Part shown: piece after piece, positions 47,269 through 57,272 of the stretch
Position numbering within the stretch: the stretch's first letter is position 1
Layout of the letters: each line of letters starts with the position of its first letter
Assembly: GCA_014323925.1 (NCBI GenBank)
Contig: JACONC010000002.1
Location: 153,354-217,353 of the forward strand
Direction of reading: 5' to 3'
Origin: Chromatiales bacterium
GTDB lineage: Bacteria > Pseudomonadota > Gammaproteobacteria > Poriferisulfidales > Oxydemutatoraceae
DNA: 64,000 bases
Made by a program: the position numbers and the translations under genes
Notes under the pieces: model-generated
Told to the model about the DNA's origin: nothing
Seen by the model: the letters and a program-made list of their open reading frames with translations, nothing else
The model's database searches: none

Positions 47269-48312
47269 CTACATTATTCTATCTAGTTGCTCGATGACTG
47301 AGCGCGTGCTAATCAGTTCCATAGCAGCGTGCTTTTTTATGTGTTTACCCCAGCGCACATCGTCTACGGTTTTGCGATAGTATTTCTTTAGCGCTTCGGA
47401 GTAAAGATTGATACACTGGTCTAGGTAGCGATAAGGTCCACTGCGCTCGGCGTTGGTTGCCGCGTAAAGACCTATTACTGGCGTTTGTATTGCAGAGGCG
47501 ATATGCACGATTGCCGAATCGGGGGCAATAACCAAATGGCTGTGTGCGACGAGTGCTGCTAGTTGTCGGAGATTGGTTTTCCCTATCAAGCTGACACACG
47601 GTGTGTGTAGATGTTTTAGTATTTGTTGTTCGTATATTTGTTCGCCACGACTATTGCCTCCCACCAACACGACATGCATATCGTATTTTTGCATAGCAAT
47701 TTGTGCGACCTCTGCATAATTTTGCGGTAGCCAGTTCTTAAAATGATGGCTGGAACACGGACTAATCAAAAGAGTTCTTTTGTCTTTAGGTAGATGGCGT
47801 TGCGCAAACTGCGCATCTTCCGATGCATAATATGTGGGGATAGCATTTATATGTTCTTTCAACCCCACCTCTTTAGCAAAAGCATAATAAATGTCCAATA
47901 CATGTATGCGTTCAGGCATCTCTATGTGCCGATTAATAAATAAGCGATGGAACTCACGAGAAAACAGGCGCGGATATCCTATGCGCAGCGGTGCTTTCAC
48001 CAGTAGGCTCAGCAATCCCGCACGCAGCGAATATTGCATTAAAAGCAACGCGTCGAATTTTCTGTGTCGCAATAGGCGGGCTATGCGTCTATATGAATGA
48101 ACCACTTGGTCTTTATCAAAGATTATGAAATCTATATCTTTGTTGTGAGCTAACAGTTGGTATTCTGTTTTTCCTATAATCCAAGTGATGTCTAGATGCG
48201 GTTGCGACAGTTTGAGTTCGTTGACGGCGACGAAGGCTTGTGCGACATCTCCTATCGCGGATAATCGCAAGATGCAAATCCTTTTGAGGGATTGTTTCAG
48301 AAGTTGCGCCAT
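47269..48312 (-). CDS. family 9 glycosyltransferase (lipopolysaccharide heptosyltransferase-like)
   Basis: The 347-residue GT-B protein has an N-terminal ICILRLSAIGDVAQAFVAVN matching WaaC/WaaF-type enzymes. A middle LLISPCSSHHFKNWLPQNYAEV and the C-terminal donor site APDSAIVHIASAIQTPVIGLY follow. It probably adds heptose to the lipopolysaccharide inner core at the inner membrane's cytoplasmic face. The exact linkage cannot be told. It is convergent with hisI. Confidence 0.87.
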   Translation of the reverse strand: MAQLLKQSLKRICILRLSAIGDVAQAFVAVNELKLSQPHLDITWIIGKTEYQLLAHNKDIDFIIFDKDQVVHSYRRIARLLRHRKFDALLLMQYSLRAGLLSLLVKAPLRIGYPRLFSREFHRLFINRHIEMPERIHVLDIYYAFAKEVGLKEHINAIPTYYASEDAQFAQRHLPKDKRTLLISPCSSHHFKNWLPQNYAEVAQIAMQKYDMHVVLVGGNSRGEQIYEQQILKHLHTPCVSLIGKTNLRQLAALVAHSHLVIAPDSAIVHIASAIQTPVIGLYAATNAERSGPYRYLDQCINLYSEALKKYYRKTVDDVRWGKHIKKHAAMELISTRSVIEQLDRIM

Positions 48313-48495
48313 CGATTAAAAATAAGCGTAAGCTGATGTTTCAATTTGCTAAACGCTAACTTATCTCTTTCCTTGAGTTCTCTTTTACGATAGCGCATAA
48401 AACTATGGACATTTGATGTATATTTTGGCATTATACGCACTTGCATATATCCATTTGTCATTAAACCACTTTATATAATTGTTTAGAAAATTCAT

Positions 48496-49110
48496 ATGAA
48501 ATATAGTATACAGTTTATCTGCCTATTTATATTGTGCTCTTCGGTGGTTGCTGGCGACGTTGAACAAGGCCGTCTCAAGGCGCAAGCTTGTTTGGGTTGT
48601 CACGGTATTCCTAGTTATACCAATGTTTATCCAAGTTACCGTGTACCTAAACTATCTGGTCAACACGCTGACTATATCGTCGCAGCATTAAAGGCTTATC
48701 AATCCGGCGAGCGTAGTCATCCAACTATGCGTGCCAACGCGTCCACCTTAAATGCAACTGATATGCAGGATATAGCGGCTTATCTCGCCGGCGATCAAAA
48801 GGTAGTATCGACAGCACCGACAGTGCAGGCTAGCGGCGAATTACAATCTAAACTTGCGATTTGCGCAGGTTGTCATAGCATGGACGGTAATAGCCAATTA
48901 CCTCAAAATCCACGATTGGCGGGACAATACAGAGACTATCTATACCAGTCTTTGCTTGATTATAAAGAAGGTCGACGCAATAATGCGATAATGCTAGGAA
49001 TAATTGCCACGCTTAATGAAACGGATATGAAATTGTTGTCGGAGTATTTCTCTAAGCAACAAGGCTTGTCGGCTTATCACATAGACCGCAGAGCGGTAAA
49101 AGCCGAATAG
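48496..49110 (+). CDS. diheme cytochrome c (c4-like)
   Basis: The 204-residue protein has a signal peptide (QFICLFILCSSVVAGD) and two CxxCH heme sites: C32-C35-H36 (CLGCHG) and C123-C126-H127 (CAGCHS). Each lies in a roughly 90-residue half with YQSGERSHPTMRAN/YKEGRRNNAIM motifs, the two-domain cytochrome c4 pattern. It probably carries electrons in the periplasm towards a terminal oxidase; the partner is not shown. It stands apart from its neighbours. Confidence 0.88.
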   Translation: MKYSIQFICLFILCSSVVAGDVEQGRLKAQACLGCHGIPSYTNVYPSYRVPKLSGQHADYIVAALKAYQSGERSHPTMRANASTLNATDMQDIAAYLAGDQKVVSTAPTVQASGELQSKLAICAGCHSMDGNSQLPQNPRLAGQYRDYLYQSLLDYKEGRRNNAIMLGIIATLNETDMKLLSEYFSKQQGLSAYHIDRRAVKAE

Positions 49111-49111
49111 C

Positions 49112-49348
49112 TTATCGGCTTTGGGCTTCTTCAGGTGTTAGGGCGGCTATGCTCAATGCATGTAGCCGACCGTTTTGTATATGTTCCTGCACGGTCGTGT
49201 AAACTGCTTGATGGCGCTGTACTTGAGTCAAATTATTAAAAGTTGTACTAATCACTTCGGCGTGGTATTTGCTGTCGCCGCCGGTGACGCGTACTTGTGC
49301 ATCGGCTATGCCGGTTAAGATTAGCTTTTTAATTTCTTCAGTTTCCAT
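49112..49348 (-). CDS. BolA/IbaG family protein
   Basis: The 78-residue protein METEEIKKLILTGIADAQVR... contains GDSKYHAEVISTTFNNLTQVQRHQAVY and HALSIAALTPEEA, the BolA-family fold with the FxGxxxVxRHR-like loop. The invariant His and Cys region is VQRHQAVY. IbaG-type proteins work with monothiol glutaredoxins in iron-sulfur handling. It is short, which fits IbaG better than BolA. It ends 2 bases from the convergent cytochrome gene's stop. Confidence 0.85.
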   Translation of the reverse strand: METEEIKKLILTGIADAQVRVTGGDSKYHAEVISTTFNNLTQVQRHQAVYTTVQEHIQNGRLHALSIAALTPEEAQSR

Positions 49349-49406
49349 TGCTATTTAGTATTATATACTAGGAGATTCATTTGACCACAATGTTAGGAGT
49401 AGTGCA

Positions 49407-50159
49407 ATGATATTCAGACAACTTTTTGAGCCGCAATCCAGTACTTATACTTATCTGCTTGCGTGTCGAGAGACCGCAACTGTGGCACTCATAGACCCAG
49501 TGATCGAAACTTTTGAACGCGATTTAGAAGTGATTAGAGAGCTAGGCTTGAATTTGAATTATGCGATAGAGACGCACATACACGCAGACCATATCACCGG
49601 TGGGTTAAAGCTTAAATCGTTGACCAACTGCAAATTGGCTGGTGCTGAAGTCGACCAGCTGCCGTGCCGCGACATTGGTGTGCAAGAAGGCACGGCATTG
49701 AAAGTCGGTAATATAGTGCTACATCCGTTGTTCACCCCCGGCCATACTGACACGCATTATGCCTATTTGATAGACAATGGTACGCATAAAATGGTGTTCA
49801 GCGGCGATGCACTTTTGATAGAAGGTTGCGGGCGTACCGATTTTCAATCGGGTGATTCGGGAACGCTGTACGACAGTATCCATGATAAGTTCTTCAGCTT
49901 ATCAGACGATACTTTAGTCTATCCGGCACACGATTATGAGAATCGCCGCCTCAGTACCGTCGGCCAAGAGAAACTGCGCAACCCGCGCCTTAAAACCGGA
50001 ACCACCCGCGAGCAGTTTGTCGCATTGATGGATTCTTTAGAGTTTCCGAAGCCCAAAAAAATGGATTATGCGGTGCCCGGCAATGAGATGTGTGGTCGTT
50101 GCCCCGATAACATGCCCGATGGCACTCGGTCTATATGCGATATGCACGACCAAGGCTAA
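49407..50159 (+). CDS. persulfide dioxygenase-like metallo-beta-lactamase fold protein
   Basis: The 250-residue protein has the HxHxDH motif (H57, H59, D61, H62 in THIHADHITGG), a GHTDTHYAYLI second metal site, DALLIEGCGRTDFQSGDSG and PAHDYENRR. The GCGRTDFQ(x)G segment is diagnostic of ETHE1-type persulfide dioxygenases rather than glyoxalase II. It oxidises glutathione persulfide to sulfite in sulfide detoxification. There is no fused rhodanese domain. purC begins 15 bases after it. Confidence 0.88.
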   Translation: MIFRQLFEPQSSTYTYLLACRETATVALIDPVIETFERDLEVIRELGLNLNYAIETHIHADHITGGLKLKSLTNCKLAGAEVDQLPCRDIGVQEGTALKVGNIVLHPLFTPGHTDTHYAYLIDNGTHKMVFSGDALLIEGCGRTDFQSGDSGTLYDSIHDKFFSLSDDTLVYPAHDYENRRLSTVGQEKLRNPRLKTGTTREQFVALMDSLEFPKPKKMDYAVPGNEMCGRCPDNMPDGTRSICDMHDQG

Positions 50160-50174
50160 CAGTAGATTACCGCA

Positions 50175-51053
50175 GTGGATGCAATATACGATACGCATCT
50201 GGAATCGGTACCGTTGCTATGCAAAGGCAAAGTTAGAGATATTTATGATTTAGACGACCGACATCTGTTGATGATTGCCAGCGACCGGCTGTCGGCTTTT
50301 GATGTTGTGTTTCCTACACCAATACCCGATAAAGGTCGGGTATTGTCTGCGCTGAGTAAGTTCTGGTTTGCTAATAGTGCTACGATTATGCCTAATCATA
50401 TAATCGCTGTTGCGGTTGACGAGAAAGTGCCTGAGTTGCGCCATCATCCACAACTGGCTATACGGAGTATGGTTGTTCAAAAAGCACAGCCGCTACCCGT
50501 AGAAGCGATCGTGCGCGGCTATATATATGGTTCTGCGTGGAACGAATACTTAAAGCACGGAAAACTATGCGGTATCACTTTGCCATCAAAATTAAAGCTC
50601 TGTGAGCGTCTGCCCGAAGCCGTCTTCACACCGACCACTAAAGCAGAAATAGGTGCGCACGATGAACTCATCACTTTTGAGCAAATGGTTGATATGTTAG
50701 GTGTGGAAATAGCCTGTGAGGTACGTGACAAGGCACTCGCACTTTATAAGTTTTGTAGCGACTATGCTTATGCACGCGGCATTATCGTCGCTGATACTAA
50801 GTTTGAATTCGCTACCGACGCTGACGGAAATCTATTATTGATAGACGAAATGTTAACGCCCGACTCTTCGCGGTTTTGGGATCTGCAAAGCTATCAACCC
50901 GGCAGCGAACCGCTTAGTTTTGATAAACAATATATCCGCAACTATTTAATACAAGTAGGTTGGGATACTGCCACACCGCCTCCCGAACTGCCCACTGATG
51001 TTATTGCTAAAACTACCGAAAAATACCAACGAATTGAAAGTCTATTGGTCTGA
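50175..51053 (+). CDS. purC: phosphoribosylaminoimidazole-succinocarboxamide synthase PurC
   Basis: The 292-residue SAICAR synthetase starts at GTG 50175 (MDAIYDTHLESVPLLCKGKVRDIY). Motifs are GKVRDIYDL, ASDRLSAFDVV, EAIVRGYIYGSAWNEY and DEMLTPDSSRFW. It joins CAIR and aspartate in purine synthesis. The length is of the longer bacterial type. No clear ribosome-binding site precedes the GTG; it follows the persulfide dioxygenase gene closely. Confidence 0.95.
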   Translation: MDAIYDTHLESVPLLCKGKVRDIYDLDDRHLLMIASDRLSAFDVVFPTPIPDKGRVLSALSKFWFANSATIMPNHIIAVAVDEKVPELRHHPQLAIRSMVVQKAQPLPVEAIVRGYIYGSAWNEYLKHGKLCGITLPSKLKLCERLPEAVFTPTTKAEIGAHDELITFEQMVDMLGVEIACEVRDKALALYKFCSDYAYARGIIVADTKFEFATDADGNLLLIDEMLTPDSSRFWDLQSYQPGSEPLSFDKQYIRNYLIQVGWDTATPPPELPTDVIAKTTEKYQRIESLLV

Positions 51054-51091
51054 AGGCAATTCTATGTGTAGTTATTTTTTAGAGTGACGGT

Positions 51092-51772
51092 ATGGGCGCA
51101 GGGGTATTTATTACTGGCACCGACACCGGCGTAGGTAAAACGATAATAGCTTGTCGCTTGATTGAGTCCTTGGAAGCCAGTGGTGTAGAAGTTGCAGTGC
51201 GCAAGCCGGTCGAAAGCGGTTGTGTTGCAGGCAAGGATGGGTTAATCGCTGCAGACGCTGATAGTTTGGCGGCAGCATCTGCATCGCCATCCAATAGTTC
51301 GTTGCAAGTTTGTTGCTATCGTTATAAAGCGGCGACTTCGCCAGCACGCGCAGCGCTGTTGGCAGGGGAGACCCTTTATATAGAGCAACTCGTTGCGTGT
51401 AGTCGTAGCGATGCGCAATTAACGATGGTTGAAGGTGCCGGCGGTTTGCTTTCTCCTATCGCTACCGACGGGCTTAATATAGATCTGATAGAAGCATTAG
51501 GATTTTCAGTGATCGTCGTATCGTCCGATCAATTGGGTAGCATCAATCATGCATTGTTGACTTTAGAAGCACTTGCTGCCCGCCGTCTAAAAGTTATTGC
51601 GGTGGTACTCAATCGTCTGAATCAACAGACTTATGGCTGCGACCTTGATAATTATCGCGAGTTAAATGCACTGGTGGAGGTGCCTATAGTGCAAGTATAT
51701 AAGGATAATATAGCCTCCTCGGCATTGTCCGAGTTAACTACATTGATAACCAACACCATCCTCGTAGATTGA
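51092..51772 (+). CDS. bioD: dethiobiotin synthetase BioD
   Basis: The 226-residue P-loop protein has GTDTGVGKT at residues 9-17, VRKPVESGC and VEGAGGLLSPI. It carboxylates diaminopelargonate to dethiobiotin in biotin synthesis. Its stop overlaps the next gene's ATG by 1 base (TGATG). No other bio genes are in the window, so it is separated from the usual bioBFHCD group. Confidence 0.93.
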   Translation: MGAGVFITGTDTGVGKTIIACRLIESLEASGVEVAVRKPVESGCVAGKDGLIAADADSLAAASASPSNSSLQVCCYRYKAATSPARAALLAGETLYIEQLVACSRSDAQLTMVEGAGGLLSPIATDGLNIDLIEALGFSVIVVSSDQLGSINHALLTLEALAARRLKVIAVVLNRLNQQTYGCDLDNYRELNALVEVPIVQVYKDNIASSALSELTTLITNTILVD

Positions 51773-52374
51773 TGCGTGGATATGAAGCGCAAATAAACCG
51801 AATAGATCATGGCGTACTAAAGCTACAATTGTGCGATGGTGGTGTTGTACTGAACTATCAGACGGTTCTATCCTTATGGAAGGATAGCGAAGTATTTAGA
51901 TCTTTTTATATCAGATCGTTAGCGAGCATAGACTATATTGCCTACCGTTGGGAGACACCACCGTTGACTACAGAAACTTTATATCAACCCTTTGAATGTG
52001 TACTCGTAGATAGCCCAGAGTTAGCGATAACTGCCGACGCTAGCGCATTCTCTGATTATTTTGACAACGCGCACTCGCAGGAGAGTATCGTCACATTTTC
52101 CAATTTAGGCGGTGATGCTTGGATGGTGGTACCGTGCCCTAAGGCTACCATCAGCACCTACAGCCACCTAGCGGTATTTACCAGACACGCTCCCGATTAT
52201 CAGCAGCACGCTCTATGGCAGCAGGTAGCTAAGTTGGTCGGGCTCCATATCAGCAGTGCGCCGCTTTGGCTCAATACTGCCGGTGGTGGCGTAGCGTGGC
52301 TCCATGTCAGATTGGACAGCAGACCTAAATACTATTGTTATAGCCCTTATAAGACAATGCATCCTTTACGCTAG
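51772..52374 (+). CDS. conserved hypothetical protein (DUF6940-like)
   Basis: The 200-residue protein starting at ATG 51772 contains YRWETPPLTTETLYQPFECV, LVDSPELA, SNLGGDAWMVVPCP, YSHLAVFTRHAP and AWLHVRLDSRPKYYCYSPY. This block pattern resembles, from memory, a conserved family (DUF6940) of unknown function; no catalytic motif is recognised. No signal peptide is seen. It is translationally coupled to bioD, which suggests but does not prove a linked role. Confidence 0.72.
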   Translation: MRGYEAQINRIDHGVLKLQLCDGGVVLNYQTVLSLWKDSEVFRSFYIRSLASIDYIAYRWETPPLTTETLYQPFECVLVDSPELAITADASAFSDYFDNAHSQESIVTFSNLGGDAWMVVPCPKATISTYSHLAVFTRHAPDYQQHALWQQVAKLVGLHISSAPLWLNTAGGGVAWLHVRLDSRPKYYCYSPYKTMHPLR

Positions 52375-52515
52375 GAGCAAATCCATAGATTAAATAGATT
52401 AAATAACCTTGGCGAGTAGTTCAGTTTGAAAGTTTAACAGTATATGTTTTGATTACTCTCCCCAAATTTCCAGTGTGTTAGGGTGTGAGTAGTTTCTCAG
52501 CACATTTGTTTACTG

Positions 52516-52692
52516 TTACTGTCCGTAGCGCACTGCTTGTTCGCAATTCTCAGTGATTGGTTTGCCTTCTATATATTGGGTGTAACAGATACCTGAGCGT
52601 GTTGTGCGCTCAGGTTTGTATGTGTTTTTTAATGGATGGCAGGCGGCGGTTAGGGCTATGATGAGTAGTATAGAGACGGCTTTTATTTTCAT
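52516..52692 (-). CDS. small lipoprotein
   Basis: I start at ATG 52692 (MKIKAVSILLIIALTAACHPL), giving 58 residues. The signal peptide ends in a lipobox LTAAC (Cys about residue 18). The mature part is about 40 residues with two further Cys (GICYTQY, ENCEQAV) that could form a disulfide. It is probably membrane-anchored in the periplasm. It is a stand-alone gene of unknown function. Confidence 0.6.
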   Translation of the reverse strand: MKIKAVSILLIIALTAACHPLKNTYKPERTTRSGICYTQYIEGKPITENCEQAVRYGQ

Positions 52693-53211
52693 CACGGTTT
52701 GAAGCAATAGCGGTGTTGAAGGTTAAAAATCCGATTATAGCATGGGGAATAATAATTGATATTATCGCTGCGGGATGTGTCCGAAGTACAGTTCGTTCTA
52801 TATTTCATAGCGTTGCGTTCATCCGTTTAGGCGGTATTTATTGGTGACAGAGTGAGTGCTTGAGTCGTTGGTAGCGCAAACCTTGTCGTTATTACTATGA
52901 CATTTCATAGTAGGAGGCGATAGGGAGATTGTTGGGTGTGGCGGTGCGAGCTTATGGTTGCATCGTATAAAAAAATTGGAGATACAGACGGATGCTGTTA
53001 TTATATGTGAGGTTATTAGCTTTTAGGTTGGTCGACTGAGTCGCATATTGATTTGTAGACTTTTCTCGTCTTTGCAGTATGTATGCCTGCCAGAGCTATG
53101 GACTTCAGGGGATATGAAAATTTTTACAACCCTAACATTAGGCAGATTTTATGAAGCTGTTTATCAAGCTAGATACTTTATACTAAAACGGATTTTGAAC
53201 GGAGGAAAAGA
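52693..53211. other. non-coding stretch upstream of aceA
   Basis: No convincing gene. It holds a CTATGA-CATT-TCATAG hairpin near 52907-52922, a TATACT -10-like hexamer just upstream of aceA (near 53180), and a 33-codon ORF (ATG 53114 to TGA 53215) that overlaps the aceA GTG. The strong GGAGG ribosome-binding site of aceA is at its end. Confidence 0.4.
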
Positions 53212-54489
53212 GTGAAAAGAGAAAAGATGATAGCCGATATACAAAACGATTGGGATAACAACCCGCGCTGGAAGAATGTCACGCGCACATACAGTGCTGA
53301 AGATGTAGTGCGTTTAAGCGGTTCGGTGCATAGGGCTTATGCCTATGCGCGCTTGGGTTCCGAAAAGTTGTGGAAGCTATTGCACGATGAGCCGTATATT
53401 AATTGTTTGGGCGCATTAACCGGCGGACAGGCAGTGCAGCAGGTCAAAGCCGGCGTAAAGGCGATTTATCTCTCTGGATGGCAGGTTGCAGCGGATGCCA
53501 ATTTAGCGTGTGCGATGTATCCTGACCAATCGCTTTATCCGGCTAACTCAGTGCCGGCGGTGGTTGCGCGTATCAACAATGCGTTTCAGCGTGCTGATCA
53601 AATACAATGGCAGAAGGAAAAGGGTGATGTAGACTTTTTTGCACCGATTGTTGCTGATGCCGAAGCGGGTTTTGGTGGCGTGCTCAATGCCTTTGAATTG
53701 ATGCGGGCGATGATAGAGGCCGGGGCATCGGGTGTGCATTTTGAGGATCAGCTGGCTTCCGCAAAGAAATGCGGTCACATGGGTGGCAAGGTGTTGGTGC
53801 CGACGAGTGAAGCGGTGCAAAAGTTAATCGCTGCTAGGCTAGCATCCGATGTGTGCGGTGTTTCTACATTGTTGTTGGCGCGTACTGATGCCAATGCGGC
53901 TAATCTTTTGACATCGGATGTGGATCCTTATGATCAGCCTTTTATCACCGGAGAGCGCACTGTTGAGGGCTTTTATCAAACTAGGGCAGGATTAGATCAA
54001 GCGATAGCAAGAGGGCTTGCTTACGCACCGTATGCTGATTTACTGTGGTGCGAAACTGCGGTGCCGGATTTGGACGAAGCACAGAAGTTTGCCGATGCGA
54101 TTCACGATCAATTTCCTGAGCAGATGCTCGCTTATAATTGTTCACCGTCGTTTAACTGGCGTAAGAATTTGGACGAAGCGAAGATTGCCAAGTTCCAACG
54201 GGAGCTTGGCGCGATGGGTTATAAGTATCAATTCATCACGCTTGCCGGTATACACAATATGTGGTACCACATGTTTGATTTAGCCGATAACTATGTCAAG
54301 AACGGGATGACCGCTTATGTTGATATGGTGCAACAGAAAGAGTTTGCGGCACTCGACCGCGGCTATACTTTCTCTAGTCACCAAGCTGAGGTAGGCACGG
54401 GTTATTTTGACGATGTGACCACCGTTATACAAGGCGGTGCCTCTTCAGTTACTGCACTCACTGGTTCCACCGAAGAAGAGCAGTTTTAG
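53212..54489 (+). CDS. aceA: isocitrate lyase AceA
   Basis: The 425-residue protein starts at GTG 53212 with GGAGG 6 bases upstream. It has the active-site [13 protein letters not shown] segment, [25 protein letters not shown] and NCSPSFNW, all typical of bacterial isocitrate lyase. It cleaves isocitrate to glyoxylate and succinate in the glyoxylate bypass. The icd gene follows 34 bases after its stop, placing the two competing isocitrate enzymes side by side. Malate synthase is not in the window. Confidence 0.97.
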   Translation: MKREKMIADIQNDWDNNPRWKNVTRTYSAEDVVRLSGSVHRAYAYARLGSEKLWKLLHDEPYINCLGALTGGQAVQQVKAGVKAIYLSGWQVAADANLACAMYPDQSLYPANSVPAVVARINNAFQRADQIQWQKEKGDVDFFAPIVADAEAGFGGVLNAFELMRAMIEAGASGVHFEDQLASAKKCGHMGGKVLVPTSEAVQKLIAARLASDVCGVSTLLLARTDANAANLLTSDVDPYDQPFITGERTVEGFYQTRAGLDQAIARGLAYAPYADLLWCETAVPDLDEAQKFADAIHDQFPEQMLAYNCSPSFNWRKNLDEAKIAKFQRELGAMGYKYQFITLAGIHNMWYHMFDLADNYVKNGMTAYVDMVQQKEFAALDRGYTFSSHQAEVGTGYFDDVTTVIQGGASSVTALTGSTEEEQF

Positions 54490-54523
54490 TCCAGCGCATA
54501 ATTGCGAGAGGACATCTGAAGTT

Positions 54524-55867
54524 ATGGCACCAAGCAATTTAATCAAGGTTCCAAAGCAGGGCGAGGCGATAAAAGTATCTGCCAACGGTGATGTGATGGT
54601 GCCCGATTGCCCGATTATCCCTTTTATAGAAGGGGATGGTATAGGTGTTGATGTAACCCCAGTGATGTGTAAAGTGGTAAATACTGCAGTGCAGTGTGCT
54701 TATGACGGCAAGCGTCATATCGAATGGATGGAAGTTTATGCCGGTGAAAAGGCCGTTGAACTTTACGGGCAAGACCAGTGGTTGCCGCAACAGACTTACG
54801 AGGCTATAGACCAATATAATATTGCTATCAAGGGACCTTTGACGACGCCGGTGGGGGGTGGTATACGTTCTTTGAATGTCGCAATTCGTCAACAAATGGA
54901 TCTATTTGCGTGTGTCAGACCAATCCGTTATTTTCCTGGTACGCCTACGCCACTGAAAGACTCCGAGACCACTGATATGGTTGTGTTTCGTGAGAATACC
55001 GAAGATATTTATGCCGGCATAGAATGGTCGGCCGACACGCCGGAAGTCCAAAAAGTTTTAGATTTTCTCGCCGACGAGATGGGAGTGACGGAAATACGTT
55101 TTCCCAACCATTGTGGTTTAGGCGTCAAACCAGTTTCTAAAGAAGGTTCGCAGCGATTGATTAGAAAGGCGATACGCTATGCAATAGAAAATCGTCGTTC
55201 GTCGGTGTCGTTGGTGCACAAAGGCAATATTATGAAATATACCGAAGGTGCATTTCGCAACTGGGGTTATGAGCTTGCAGCTGCCGAGTTTGGTGCACAA
55301 CCGATAGGCGATGGTCCGTGGTGCACGATAGAAAACCCTAAGTATCCGAGTGAGACCATTGTTATCAAAGACATCATTGCCGATAATTTTCTACAGCAAA
55401 TACTTTTGAAGCCGAACGAGTATGATGTGATAGCCACTCTCAACTTGAATGGCGATTATATATCCGATGCTTTGGCAGCACAGGTGGGGGGCATTGGGAT
55501 TGCGCCTGGGGCTAATATGTCCGATAAGGTTGCGGTGTTTGAAGCCACTCACGGCAGCGCACCTAAATACGCCGGCAAGAATCGTGTTAACCCGGGTTCT
55601 ATTATTCTTTCCGCTGAGATGATGTTACGACATATAGGATGGCACGAGGCTGCCGATTTGGTCATCCATGGTGTGGCAGAGGCTATTGCCAATAAGACTG
55701 TGACCTATGATTTGGCGAGAGTGCGCGGCGGTATTACTGCTGGCGGCCCTAAGTTGGGCGATGTTGGTGCTGAGTTACAGCGGTTGATGCCGGGAGCTAA
55801 ACTGGTTACCACTTCGGGTTTCGGTGATGCCATCGTTGGACATATTGAGCTAGAGACCAGCGACTAA
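54524..55867 (+). CDS. icd: NADP-dependent isocitrate dehydrogenase Icd
   Basis: ATG 54524 ([18 protein letters not shown]) is chosen over the long ORF, which begins inside aceA; AGAGGA lies upstream. The 447-residue protein has [36 protein letters not shown], the isocitrate-binding segment with [12 protein letters not shown], and [19 protein letters not shown]. The GIRSLNVA serine is the residue phosphorylated by AceK in E. coli. It oxidises isocitrate to 2-oxoglutarate. Confidence 0.97.
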   Translation: MAPSNLIKVPKQGEAIKVSANGDVMVPDCPIIPFIEGDGIGVDVTPVMCKVVNTAVQCAYDGKRHIEWMEVYAGEKAVELYGQDQWLPQQTYEAIDQYNIAIKGPLTTPVGGGIRSLNVAIRQQMDLFACVRPIRYFPGTPTPLKDSETTDMVVFRENTEDIYAGIEWSADTPEVQKVLDFLADEMGVTEIRFPNHCGLGVKPVSKEGSQRLIRKAIRYAIENRRSSVSLVHKGNIMKYTEGAFRNWGYELAAAEFGAQPIGDGPWCTIENPKYPSETIVIKDIIADNFLQQILLKPNEYDVIATLNLNGDYISDALAAQVGGIGIAPGANMSDKVAVFEATHGSAPKYAGKNRVNPGSIILSAEMMLRHIGWHEAADLVIHGVAEAIANKTVTYDLARVRGGITAGGPKLGDVGAELQRLMPGAKLVTTSGFGDAIVGHIELETSD

Positions 55868-55902
55868 AAGCGTGCTTACGGCAAATAATACGCCGTGTGC
55901 TA

Positions 55903-57090
55903 TTAGTTTAGCGAGTTCGGAGGGTTTAGTGGGGTTGGTATTACCTCTTGATTGAAATTTAGCTTTTCAATGTCGCGCGCAACGACGAGTTCGCCTACTG
56001 TGATTCCTTGCTCTACGACTATCTCATCGCTTAGCCGCATGCCCAGCAATACTTCTCTATTTTCTAAGATATTGTTATCGCTGACGACGAATAAAAAAGG
56101 TTGTCCATCTATATACTGCACTGCAGTCACCGGAATACTAATGGCTCTTTCATGACGCTTGCCTTTAAGTGTTGCTTGCGCAGTGGCTCCAGCTTGCAGA
56201 TCGTTGCCTGACAACCTAATTTTCACTTTGTGGGTGTTGGTTTCGTAGTCGGGGTCTTCTTGTAGAGCAACGAGCGTGCCTTGGTAGTTTTTGTTGCCTA
56301 TTGTCACTGGCACCGTGCTATTCAATTCTAGTGTGCTGACTTCGGAGTTGCTCACATTTAATATCAAGTCGTAGAGCGATAGGTCAACTAGGGTTGCCAC
56401 CTTTTTAGATCTGCTGACATAGTCTCCTATTTCAACCATAATTTCGTTGACCGTGCCGCTAAAAGGCGCACTCAAGCTGGTGCGTTGTAAGTCGCGCTGT
56501 GCATTATTGAGTAAGCTGTTGTTTAACACCAAGTCTATTTCCGCTTTTCTGATAGAGTACTCTAGTCTGACTTGTTCAGAGCGAAAGTTAACCAGCTGCT
56601 TCTTTTCCGACTCCACCACCGACGGCGAGACATGTTGTTTGGATGATAAGCTCTCGACACGAGCCACTTCGCGTCGTTGCAAGGCAACATTTTCCATCGT
56701 CAGTTTCAGTAGTTCTTTGTCGTATTTCAGTTGTGCGGAGACATTGTCGCGCCGAGCTTGCGCCTGTATGTAGGCATCGTAATAATCGTCTTTGTCTATT
56801 GCTAGCAACACTTGCCCTTGCCGCACATAAGTTCCGGGTTCGACATAGCGAGCGATGATTTGCCCTTCCACTTCAAACTCCAGATCGCTGGTCTTGATAG
56901 GTTGCAATCGTCCGGTCAATGTATAGTTGGGTATGATGCTACGCTCTTCAGCAACGACGGTTTCAACACTGGTTAAAGTTTTATCCTCTTTTGAAGCGAT
57001 AGCTTGAGGGCGAGTTTGCATTAATATGGTGGCGAGGAGTGCGGTTATGCACAATGCTGCCAGTATCATAAATTTTTGAGTCTTTTTCAT
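55903..57090 (-). CDS. RND efflux system periplasmic adaptor (MFP)
   Basis: I start at ATG 57090 (MKKTQKFMILAALCITALLA), giving 395 residues. An N-terminal membrane anchor precedes a lipoyl-like domain (GQIIARYVEPGTYVRQGQVL). An alpha-hairpin follows (about 105-190), then the SLSAPFSGTVNEIMVEIGDYV second lipoyl half, beta-barrel and membrane-proximal domains. It would link an inner-membrane pump to an outer-membrane channel. No pump gene is adjacent in the window. It is convergent with icd and divergent from lptD. Confidence 0.85.
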   Translation of the reverse strand: MKKTQKFMILAALCITALLATILMQTRPQAIASKEDKTLTSVETVVAEERSIIPNYTLTGRLQPIKTSDLEFEVEGQIIARYVEPGTYVRQGQVLLAIDKDDYYDAYIQAQARRDNVSAQLKYDKELLKLTMENVALQRREVARVESLSSKQHVSPSVVESEKKQLVNFRSEQVRLEYSIRKAEIDLVLNNSLLNNAQRDLQRTSLSAPFSGTVNEIMVEIGDYVSRSKKVATLVDLSLYDLILNVSNSEVSTLELNSTVPVTIGNKNYQGTLVALQEDPDYETNTHKVKIRLSGNDLQAGATAQATLKGKRHERAISIPVTAVQYIDGQPFLFVVSDNNILENREVLLGMRLSDEIVVEQGITVGELVVARDIEKLNFNQEVIPTPLNPPNSLN

Positions 57091-57272
57091 TTTGCCGTTA
57101 CCATATATCACTTAAATATATTTATTATCTAATAATTTTAAGAAAATTTCTAAATATTGTTTGCTGTGTTAAGGGAGCTTATTATTTGCCATGTGTCCAA
57201 CATATTTACCGTGTATAGCCGAGGATGTCGGAGTATTGACATCTTCTACCGAATGCCTTGGCCTATTTAATT

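Noticed and set aside
54437..54523. Upstream extension of Icd
   Set aside because: It lies inside aceA in another frame; ATG 54524 matches the family start.
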